Shown here: piece by piece, positions 5,505 through 11,738 of the stretch
Layout of the letters: the number at the start of each line of letters is the position of its first letter
How positions within the stretch are numbered: the stretch's first letter is position 1
Source of the DNA: Nitrospirota bacterium
Lineage (GTDB): Bacteria > Nitrospirota > Nitrospiria > Nitrospirales > NS-4
Length of the DNA: 12,940 nucleotides
NCBI GenBank assembly: GCA_005877855.1
Contig: VBOF01000015.1
Coordinates: 1-12,940, forward strand
Reading direction: 5' to 3'
The notes under the pieces: model-generated
The model's input: the letters and a program-made list of their open reading frames with translations, nothing else
The model's database searches: none
Told to the model about the DNA's origin: nothing
Made by a program: the position numbers and the translations under genes

Positions 5505-5702
5505 ATGAATCTACTTGTGTTAGGTGATCAGGAAAGCGGGGCGGTCATCAATTTCGAGAACTTTACCCGATGTTTCCGTGTAGCGGGGAAAAAAGAACTT
5601 CATCTCTTCTTTGTGGGATTAGATAAGCCGGTTCAATTGCGTGGGGAGGAGGCGGATACCGTTTGGAGGTACCTTGTAGAGGCATCACGGGAACAGACGT
5701 AG
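5505..5702 (+). CDS. 65-aa conserved-looking hypothetical protein
   Basis: This small cytosolic protein starts at ATG 5505, with GGAGAGGTGA (5491-5500) as ribosome-binding site. The pattern is two or three beta strands followed by a helix: GAVINFENFTRCFRVAG, KELHLFFVGLDKPVQLRG, then GEEADTVWRYLVEAS. The layout 'I-F-N-T----G--LHLFFVG---V-L-GEEA--VW-YL' is a known shape among small bacterial proteins of unknown function. There is no signal peptide or catalytic motif. It faces a convergent minus-strand gene and ends just before a REP-like hairpin that could terminate both transcripts. Confidence 0.65.
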   Translation: MNLLVLGDQESGAVINFENFTRCFRVAGKKELHLFFVGLDKPVQLRGEEADTVWRYLVEASREQT

Positions 5703-5715
5703 GGGGGAACTGGAA

Positions 5716-5753
5716 GGGGGACAGGCACCATTCGGAAATGGAGCCAGTCCCCT
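5716..5753. repeat. REP-like palindrome of the GGGGACAGGCACC / GGAGCCAGTCCCC type
   Basis: Two 17-nt arms (5716-5732 and 5737-5753) around the loop CGGA pair at 15 positions, one of them G-U, with two A-A mismatches. I recognise this palindrome as a dispersed intergenic repeat in Nitrospirota and deltaproteobacteria-type genomes, of the kind moved by Y1 (RAYT/IS200-like) transposases. It lies between convergent genes and may also work as a bidirectional transcript end. Confidence 0.75.
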
Positions 5754-5759
5754 CGTTGA

Positions 5760-6122
5760 TCAGCGGCAGGTGGTGATGACCTGGCCGCCGAGGAGGGTGC
5801 TGGTGCAGACGGGCGGGCGGGGGAACTGCGGAGGCGGCTGCCGGTTCTGGTAGTAGTACATCCACTGCTGTTGCAAGTACCGGGCGAACTCTTGCTGCTG
5901 TTGGTCGGCCCAGTACCAATACGGCGGCAGTTGCTCGACACCCGGCACCGTGACCGGTGGAAGCGCGGGTGCCTCCGAAGGGACCTGTGGCGCAGCCTGC
6001 TGGCCGTGTGTTTCAGACGACCTGGGAGGGGGCATCTGCTGGTCTCTGTAGACATCAAAGACGCCGCACCCCGAAGCCAGCAACCCCAGGCCAAGAACGA
6101 CGCTGACCACCAAGTCCTTCAT
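5760..6122 (-). CDS. Pro/Gln-rich lipoprotein with C-terminal GGQVITTC motif
   Basis: This is a 120-aa protein. The start at 6122 is supported by AAGGAGGTC a few bases upstream on the minus strand. MKDLVVSVVLGLGLLASGC gives a textbook lipobox (LASGC, Cys19). The rest is low-complexity and Pro/Gln/Tyr-rich: PPPRSSETHGQQAAPQVPSE, then PPYWYWADQQQQEFARYLQQ and QWMYYYQNRQPPPQF. It ends with a conserved-looking VCTSTLLGGQVITTCR, whose two Cys residues could pair. It is probably an outer-membrane-anchored envelope protein; function is unknown. A fragment of a paralogous 3' end lies at 6633-6671. Confidence 0.75.
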   Translation of the reverse strand: MKDLVVSVVLGLGLLASGCGVFDVYRDQQMPPPRSSETHGQQAAPQVPSEAPALPPVTVPGVEQLPPYWYWADQQQQEFARYLQQQWMYYYQNRQPPPQFPRPPVCTSTLLGGQVITTCR

Positions 6123-6305
6123 AGTCGACCTCCTTGAGAAGTATCCTGCACCTGTCCAGCTAGCTCGTCAAGTGGGTCAGAACTGGACAATCCCTTTTTC
6201 TAGGTGTAACGTTCCCCGCCAGCGTTGCCACGTCACTTCAACAATCTCAAGAAATGCTTTTGAGTAGACCAGAGAACTTAACCATCATCACAAGGAGGGT
6301 GGAAA
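6123..6305. promoter_or_regulatory. Divergent intergenic region with inverted repeat TGTCCAG/CTGGACA
   Basis: This 183-nt gap separates the minus-strand lipoprotein from the plus-strand one-helix protein, so it must hold promoters for both. A perfect 7-nt inverted repeat lies at 6153-6159 and 6183-6189 with 23 nt between, next to an AGCTAGCT palindrome (6158-6165) and followed by a T-run. A weaker CTCAA/TTGAG pair lies nearer the + gene. No convincing -35/-10 pair can be fixed by eye. Confidence 0.4.
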
Positions 6306-6614
6306 ATGACAGATAAGAGCTATGGCCAAATTCTGACTGAAGGAATTGTGCGGGCAATCCCGTGGGCGCTCGTGTTTTCACTGACTTTTGTGATCACCAT
6401 GAAGATTGTCCTGGCGATGGTGGGCCAAGAGGTCAAGAAAGCAATAGACTTCACTGCAAGGACCGCCGTCCACACGTCCATGGACGCAGTCTTAGACTCC
6501 GCGGTGTTCCCCAAGGTCAAACAGAACACCAAAGAGGCAATCGAGTACACGGTCCAGACTGTAAACAAAGAGCTGATTGCATCGTATGTCAAGCCAATTA
6601 GTGGAAAGAGGTAG
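6306..6614 (+). CDS. 102-aa single-helix membrane protein, unknown function
   Basis: The ATG at 6306 has a strong AAGGAGGG about 10 nt upstream (near 6291-6298). After a short N-terminal region (MTDKSYGQILTEGIVRAIP), one long hydrophobic segment spans about residues 19-40 (WALVFSLTFVITMKIVLAMV). The remaining 60 residues are an amphipathic, probably helical domain with repeated small/polar patterns (KKAIDFTARTAVHTSMDAV, KQNTKEAIEYTVQTVNKE). The tail is probably cytosolic or periplasmic and could self-associate. No family is recognised. No gene on the same strand follows it. Confidence 0.65.
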   Translation: MTDKSYGQILTEGIVRAIPWALVFSLTFVITMKIVLAMVGQEVKKAIDFTARTAVHTSMDAVLDSAVFPKVKQNTKEAIEYTVQTVNKELIASYVKPISGKR

Positions 6615-6632
6615 CAGGACGTGTACCGATAA

Positions 6633-6671
6633 TCAGTAGCAGGTCGTGAGGACTTGGCCGCCGAAGAGGGT
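6633..6671 (-). pseudogene. Remnant 3' end of a paralogue of the Pro/Gln-rich lipoprotein
   Basis: On the minus strand these 39 bases encode TLFGGQVLTTCY and a TGA stop. They match the last codons of the lipoprotein gene at 5760 (TLLGGQVITTCR, stop) at about 33 of 39 nucleotides. Upstream of 6671 the similarity stops within 2 nt of the methyltransferase stop codon (6674-6676), and the in-frame continuation is only an out-of-frame reading of the methyltransferase. It is best read as a truncated gene end left at a recombination point. Confidence 0.55.
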
Positions 6672-6673
6672 GG

Positions 6674-7423
6674 CTAAGGCAGCTTCTCCGCGCAGACCGC
6701 AATGGTGGACGTGACGGCATCGTCGCGGGAATAGGCATGCAGGTATGGCAACCGAGGCAGCAGGGCCTCGATCTCCTGGCTCTCCCACGCCTGGCAGGAC
6801 CGGATGCGAAACCCTTTCTGCTGCAATAATTGCAGCCACTCGGACTTGCGCAACCGATTCACGTAGGAGCTGCGGTTCCACTTCATTAAATCCCACAACC
6901 ATCTCGGATACTTAAGGCACTCGAACAGACGGCTTGGATCACCTGAGCCGTACGACGAATGGTCGCCGAGGTCAATCTTGGCGATGAGCAATCCACCTTT
7001 GCGAAGCACCCGGCAGCATTCGACGACGGTGGTCTCCGGGAACCGGAGGTGCTCAAAGGCGGTATGGGACCAGATGAGGTCGAACTGCTCGGACTCAAAC
7101 GGCAGGGCCTTCCCATCACAGAGTCGGTATGTAATCCCGCTCCGGCGAGCCCGCTCCTCGGAGATATATTCCGCGACATCCACCGCCATGCAGCTCCGGG
7201 CGCCTTCCGCCATGGCGTACTCCAGCACCTCCAGCGTCTGTCCCGGTCCGATCTCCAGGATGTCCTTGCCTTTGATTGGAGAGAAGCGGCAGTAGTCCTC
7301 GAAGACCTTGTATGCCTGGACCTGATCGGCGTTGAGGCCGGTGGAATGATAGCGCCGAGCGAGCCTCGCCACCCAACCGAACCCCATCAGCCAGTTCTGG
7401 ATAATCTCTTTCGGTATCACCAT
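6674..7423 (-). CDS. Class I SAM-dependent methyltransferase
   Basis: This 249-aa protein has a Rossmann-like methyltransferase core. Motif I is KDILEIGPGQTLEVLEYA (about 53-70), the motif II acidic residue is in AVDVAEY (80-86), then comes LCDGKALPFESEQFDLIWSH (about 101-120), the usual Methyltransf_11 signature, and TAFEHLRFPETTVVECCRVL with RKGGLLIAKIDL. The length is normal for the family. It is last in the minus-strand polysaccharide operon, 79 nt after the aminotransferase, so it probably methylates a sugar or glycan intermediate; the acceptor is unknown. The ATG at 7423 has only a weak GGGA ribosome-binding site. Immediately past the stop lies the lipoprotein remnant. Confidence 0.85.
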   Translation of the reverse strand: MVIPKEIIQNWLMGFGWVARLARRYHSTGLNADQVQAYKVFEDYCRFSPIKGKDILEIGPGQTLEVLEYAMAEGARSCMAVDVAEYISEERARRSGITYRLCDGKALPFESEQFDLIWSHTAFEHLRFPETTVVECCRVLRKGGLLIAKIDLGDHSSYGSGDPSRLFECLKYPRWLWDLMKWNRSSYVNRLRKSEWLQLLQQKGFRIRSCQAWESQEIEALLPRLPYLHAYSRDDAVTSTIAVCAEKLP

Positions 7424-7502
7424 TGGCCAAGATTCCCAGGGAGTGTCCGGTGCGGTGGTCGAATGGAAACCGAACCCTTGGCTCCACGCGGGGTGGCAGC
7501 GC

Positions 7503-8621
7503 TCAGGGGGACGTGTAGAATTTCTTGATGCTCTCCACCACGTAAGCCTGCTGGTCTTCGGTGAGCTCGGCGTAGATGGGCAGCGCCAGCGTCTCCTCGG
7601 CCGCGCGCTCGGCGTGCGGGAACGAGCCAGGCCTATAGCCGAGGTCCTTGTAGCAGACCTGGAGATGCAGGGGCAACGGGTAGTAGATCTCGGTGCCGAC
7701 TCCCTGCTCCTGCAGGAAGGTCCGTAACTGATCCCGCCGCTGGACCCGGATGACGTACTGGTTGTAGACGTGGCGGTTCTCGGCAGTGACCGTGGGCAGG
7801 GTTACGCGATCCAACAGATTCGCTTGTTTGAATAAGGCCTCATAGCGCGCGGCGTTTCGCTGCCGGCCCTTGGTCCACTCTTCCAGGTATTTCAGCTTGA
7901 CGCGCAGCACCGCCGCCTGGAGCGCGTCCAGCCGGCTGTTGATCCCGATCGCCTCGTGGACGTACTTCACGCGGCTGCCGTGGACTCGCAGCATGCGCAC
8001 GCGGTCGGCGATCGCCTGATCGTTGGTGGTGACCATGCCGCCATCCCCGAACCCACCCAGGTTCTTGGAGGGAAAGAAGCTGAAGCACCCCGCCTGCCCG
8101 AGCGAGCCGGCCGTGCGGTTCCGCCACGCCGCCCCGATCGCCTGCGCAGCGTCCTCGATCACCGGAACTTTCTTCCGAGCGGCGATCTGCAGAATCGGCT
8201 CCATCTCCGCGCACTGACCGAACAGGTGGACGGGCAGGATGGCCTTGGTCCTCGCCGCGACGGCCCGTTCGAGCCGCGCGGGATCCATGTTGTAAGTGTC
8301 CGGCTTGATGTCCACGAAGACCGGTTTCGCGCCCAGGCGCGAGATGGAGCCAGCTGTCGCAAAGAACGTGTACGGCACCGTGACCACTTCATCTCCCGCT
8401 CCCACGCCGCAGGCCATGAGAGCCAATAAGATCGCGTCGGTACCGGAAGCCACGCCAACGGCCTGGCTCACTCCGATGTACTTCTGAATGTCCTTCTCGA
8501 GATCGGCCACGCGCGCCCCGAGGATGAATGCCTGCTCGTCGCAGACTGCTTCGAGGGCCGCCATGACCGCGGCGCGAGTTTGACGGTGCTGGGCTTTCAG
8601 GTCGAGTAAGGGGACTTGCAT
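7503..8621 (-). CDS. DegT/DnrJ/EryC1/StrS family sugar aminotransferase (WbpE-like)
   Basis: This 372-aa PLP-dependent enzyme converts a keto-sugar nucleotide to an amino-sugar. Visible landmarks are VPLLDLKAQH at the start and GVASGTDAILLALMACGVGA (about 56-75), which binds the PLP phosphate. EDAAQAIGA (156-164) holds the Asp that pairs with the pyridine nitrogen, and FFPSKNLGGFGDGGMVTTND (182-201) holds the Schiff-base Lys186. RMLRVHGS and GINSRLDALQAAVLRVKL follow. The FFPSKNLGG-GDGG form is typical of WbpE/WlbC-type enzymes that aminate UDP-3-keto-GlcNAcA, though related members act on other sugars. The start overlaps the glycosyltransferase end by 25 nt, so it is in the same operon; GGGAG about 10 nt upstream is the ribosome-binding site. 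The family is firm, the substrate inferred. Confidence 0.92.
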   Translation of the reverse strand: MQVPLLDLKAQHRQTRAAVMAALEAVCDEQAFILGARVADLEKDIQKYIGVSQAVGVASGTDAILLALMACGVGAGDEVVTVPYTFFATAGSISRLGAKPVFVDIKPDTYNMDPARLERAVAARTKAILPVHLFGQCAEMEPILQIAARKKVPVIEDAAQAIGAAWRNRTAGSLGQAGCFSFFPSKNLGGFGDGGMVTTNDQAIADRVRMLRVHGSRVKYVHEAIGINSRLDALQAAVLRVKLKYLEEWTKGRQRNAARYEALFKQANLLDRVTLPTVTAENRHVYNQYVIRVQRRDQLRTFLQEQGVGTEIYYPLPLHLQVCYKDLGYRPGSFPHAERAAEETLALPIYAELTEDQQAYVVESIKKFYTSP

Positions 8622-9799
8622 GGCTTTCTATACTCCCGCTTTCCAAGGAGGCTTGCAAGGAGCCTGTCATATTCACATTCCTGCCGCCGCACCATCTCGT
8701 GGATGTCGAATTCCAACGGAAGCGCCTGACCATTGCGACCCATGCGGTTGGCTTCTTCAGGATGCGCAAGGACATGCAGCACACGCTCTGCTAAAGCCCG
8801 GACGTCACCCGGTTCTGTGAGGAACCCGGTCAAGCCGTCACGGACGACTTCGCCGGCACCGTCCACCCGCGTGCCCACGACAGGCACACCGCTGGCCAGC
8901 GCTTCCAGGTAGACCCGTGGCAGTCCCTCCCACAAGGAGGTTAGCACGAACACGTCAAGGCACCGCATGATCTCGGGAACATCACGCCGCCAGCCGGTTA
9001 GACGGGTGCGGGAGGAGAGCCCCAACCGAGCAAGTGCAACCTCGACTACTCCGCGTAGCTCCCCATCTCCGACTAGCAGGAACTGCGCATCGGGCCTCGC
9101 GCGATGTACCAACTCGGCCATACGGACGAAATCCAACGGGGCCTTCTGCGGCTTGAACGGTGCAATCATTCCCACCACCGGCCCGGCCGGCCCAAGACCC
9201 AGCTCCTGCTTCTTTGCTTTGACATCCACCCGGGCCTGCCGAAACGCCGCCAGATCCACGCCGCTGCGAATGACCGCACAGCGGTCAGCCGGAAAGAGTC
9301 GAAGGTGGACGCCTTGCCAACGACTCGCCTCCGAGACAGCAAAAAATCGGGTCGTAACGCGAGCAACGATCCGCTCCATCGCCAGCAGTGCGTGTCTGAT
9401 CAGTGGGTGCTGGTGCGGTGTCAGCCCGAATCCATGGATGGTGTGAATGATGATCGGAACCCCGGCAAACCAAGCGGCGAGACGTCCAAGGACGCCAGCC
9501 TTAGAGCTGTGGGTATGGACGATCTCGGGCTTCAGGGTCCGGAGGAGCAAAGTCAAGGACACAAGCGCGCGCAGATCGCGCCACGGACGAAGTGGGCGGA
9601 CCATCGTCAGGACTTGGTGGAAATCCACCCCGGGAAGTGCCTCGGCTTCCCGATCCAACATGCCGGGCTCTCCGGTGATGAGCACCGCGCGAAACCGGGA
9701 CGGATCCAGATGCGACAGCGTGAACAAGGTGTTCTGCTGCGCGCCGCCCAATTCGAGCTTGGTGATGATGTGACAGACTGTCTGCACAGCACCGTTCAT
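8597..9799 (-). CDS. Glycosyltransferase family 4 (GT-B fold)
   Basis: This 400-aa retaining glycosyltransferase has the usual GT4 length. The N-terminal domain opens with HIITKLELGGAQQNTLFTLS, where the Gly-Gly-Ala loop meets the acceptor; IVHTHSSKAGVLGRLAA and IHTIHGFG follow (about 93-124). The C-terminal domain has VVGMIAPFKPQKAPLDFV, FLLVGDGELRG and the EX7E motif EGLPRVYLE (Glu291 and Glu299) followed by ALASGVPVV, which bind the sugar nucleotide. It most resembles PimB/CapM/PglA-like enzymes that extend lipid-linked glycans at the cytoplasmic membrane. It starts 15 nt after the amidotransferase, with AGGGG upstream, and its end overlaps the aminotransferase. The sugar added is not evident. 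Confidence 0.92.
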   Translation of the reverse strand: MNGAVQTVCHIITKLELGGAQQNTLFTLSHLDPSRFRAVLITGEPGMLDREAEALPGVDFHQVLTMVRPLRPWRDLRALVSLTLLLRTLKPEIVHTHSSKAGVLGRLAAWFAGVPIIIHTIHGFGLTPHQHPLIRHALLAMERIVARVTTRFFAVSEASRWQGVHLRLFPADRCAVIRSGVDLAAFRQARVDVKAKKQELGLGPAGPVVGMIAPFKPQKAPLDFVRMAELVHRARPDAQFLLVGDGELRGVVEVALARLGLSSRTRLTGWRRDVPEIMRCLDVFVLTSLWEGLPRVYLEALASGVPVVGTRVDGAGEVVRDGLTGFLTEPGDVRALAERVLHVLAHPEEANRMGRNGQALPLEFDIHEMVRRQECEYDRLLASLLGKREYRKPCKSPYST

Positions 9800-9814
9800 C
9801 TTAAACTGTACCCC

Positions 9815-11737
9815 TTACCTTACGACGGCTGGACGCTCGCGAGCGACAACTTGGTACCATAGCTTCACCAGCAAGAAAGTCCATAGTTGCCGGCTCCGAT
9901 CCTGTTCTTTCCGAAGGTGCTGGTGCAAGAACTCAGTGATGGTCCGTTCATTGAACAACCCGGGTGGGCCCTCCAACGACAAGAGATCTGTCACAAACTC
10001 GCGAAGCGGACCACGGAACCAGGACGCGAGCGGCATTTCAAACCCCATTTTCCGGCGTTGGAGAATGGCGGGAGGCACCAGATCGGCGACCGCCGCTTTC
10101 AGGACCGCCTTCCGTACGCCGTTCCTGATCTTCAAGGTCGCCGGAATGCTCGACACGAGTTCGACGAGCGGATGATCTAAGTATGGCACGCGCGCTTCCA
10201 ACGAGGCTGCCATCGTCATCCGGTCCACCTTCATCAGGAGATCGTCCGGCAGCCACGTAGCCAGGTCCGCCCTCAGCATGCCCTCCAGGGCCGCCTCCGG
10301 TTCCCCACAGTCCTGAAAGTACGTCTGGAAGAGCCGCTCGATCTCCTGCTCCTGGCCGGCTGCCTCCATGGGATCAGCCGAAACCTGCATCAGTTCCTCA
10401 TGTGTGAAGGCGCCAATCCAGCTAATATGTCGCTTGGACGGTGACCTCTGCGCGAGCGCGCCGACTCCTTGCACCACCCGTCTGTTCACCGAACTCTTTC
10501 GCAGCCATTGTGGGAGCGCATTCCTGAGGCTGGAGGGCATAAGGTGGTACCAGGCCACCAGCCGGTCCAGTGCGTATCGCTGGTAACCACCGAACAGTTC
10601 GTCAGCCCCCTCACCTGTCAACACAACTTTGACCCTTCGCGCGGCCAATCGGGACAACAGATAGGTGGGAACGATGGCCGGATCGGTCAATGGCTCGTCC
10701 AGATGGCAGACGATCTGGTGCAATGAACCCGCTATGTCTTTCGGACCGATGACCAATTCATGGTGAGTGGTCCCGAACCGAGTCGCAACCTGCTTGGCAT
10801 AGGACAATTCCGTATATTCGGACGGCCCATCGAACCCGACCGAAAAGGTGTTGAAGTCGCTTGCGCCTGCCCGATTCATTAAGGCGACGAGGGCGGCAGA
10901 GTCTACCCCCCCGCTCAGGAAGGCACCGATCGGCACATCGCTAACGAGGTGACAAGCCACCGCCTGTTGCAGACCCTCAATGACGGCCCGCTGAATGTCC
11001 GCGTCGGTCCGACTCCCCTCGCTCCAGCAAATAGCTGGCGGGTGCCAATACTTATGCGTCTCGATCCCGCGGTCGCTCACCAGGAGCACCGTCCCTGGCA
11101 TGAGCTTCTGGACACCTGCAATGGCCGTGTCGGGCCCCGGAACGTACTGAAGAACCAGCAGTCTGAACAGCGCCGACCGATTGACCTCAGGCCCCTGGTC
11201 AAAGGCTCGCAGCAGCCCTCGCAGTTCAGACGCAAAAACGATCCGCTCTCGATCATAACGAAAGAACAGGGGCTTGATCCCGAGACGGTCACGGGCCAAG
11301 ACAAGAACTCGCTTCCGCGCGTCCCAGAGCGCGAACGCGAACATCCCCCGGAGTCTCGAGATGCACTCCCAACCGTGTTCTTCGTACAGATGCACGAGCA
11401 CTTCGGTATCGGACATGGTCCGAAACCGATGCCCTTTCGAAATCAGTTCGCCCCGCAGTTCCCGGTAGTTATAGATCTCGCCGTTGCACACCACGACAAC
11501 CGACTCATCTTCGTTCAATATCGGTTGCCGGCCGCCCGCGACATCGATGATGCTGAGTCTTCGCATCCCGATGCCCACGGAGACTTGAGGGCTCTGGCTC
11601 AGCCAGACTCCGTCGTCATCCGGCCCGCGGTGGACCAATGCCTCTCCCATCGCCGCCAGCAGCGCGGGCAGGCTCCGCTCATCAAGACGAGACCCGCCGC
11701 TTCCACCGAACCCGGCGATGCCGTAAATACCGCACAC
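9815..11737 (-). CDS. asnB: Glutamine-hydrolysing asparagine synthase-like amidotransferase
   Basis: This is a 640-aa, two-domain enzyme. The N-terminal class II glutaminase has the nucleophile Cys2 (M-C-G-I-Y-G), RGPDD (38-42), LSIIDVAGGRQP and NGEIYNYREL (85-94). The C-terminal ATP-pyrophosphatase domain has the PP-loop SGGVDS (275-280), then TGEGADELFGGYQRY and MKVDRMTMAASLEARVPYLD. The codon is GTG at 11735-11737, one base after the upstream TGA, so translation is coupled. The length suits the amidotransferases of polysaccharide clusters, such as exosortase/EPS-linked TIGR03108, as well as housekeeping AsnB. In this operon, amidation of a uronic acid, as for WbpS-type enzymes, is more likely than free asparagine synthesis; that is inference from context. 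Confidence 0.92.
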   Translation of the reverse strand: MCGIYGIAGFGGSGGSRLDERSLPALLAAMGEALVHRGPDDDGVWLSQSPQVSVGIGMRRLSIIDVAGGRQPILNEDESVVVVCNGEIYNYRELRGELISKGHRFRTMSDTEVLVHLYEEHGWECISRLRGMFAFALWDARKRVLVLARDRLGIKPLFFRYDRERIVFASELRGLLRAFDQGPEVNRSALFRLLVLQYVPGPDTAIAGVQKLMPGTVLLVSDRGIETHKYWHPPAICWSEGSRTDADIQRAVIEGLQQAVACHLVSDVPIGAFLSGGVDSAALVALMNRAGASDFNTFSVGFDGPSEYTELSYAKQVATRFGTTHHELVIGPKDIAGSLHQIVCHLDEPLTDPAIVPTYLLSRLAARRVKVVLTGEGADELFGGYQRYALDRLVAWYHLMPSSLRNALPQWLRKSSVNRRVVQGVGALAQRSPSKRHISWIGAFTHEELMQVSADPMEAAGQEQEIERLFQTYFQDCGEPEAALEGMLRADLATWLPDDLLMKVDRMTMAASLEARVPYLDHPLVELVSSIPATLKIRNGVRKAVLKAAVADLVPPAILQRRKMGFEMPLASWFRGPLREFVTDLLSLEGPPGLFNERTITEFLHQHLRKEQDRSRQLWTFLLVKLWYQVVARERPAVVR

Positions 11738-11738
11738 T

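Noticed and set aside
6633..6902. 89-codon minus frame as an intact gene
   Set aside because: Only the last 12 codons resemble a lipoprotein end; the rest is an out-of-frame reading of the methyltransferase gene, so it is treated as a remnant.
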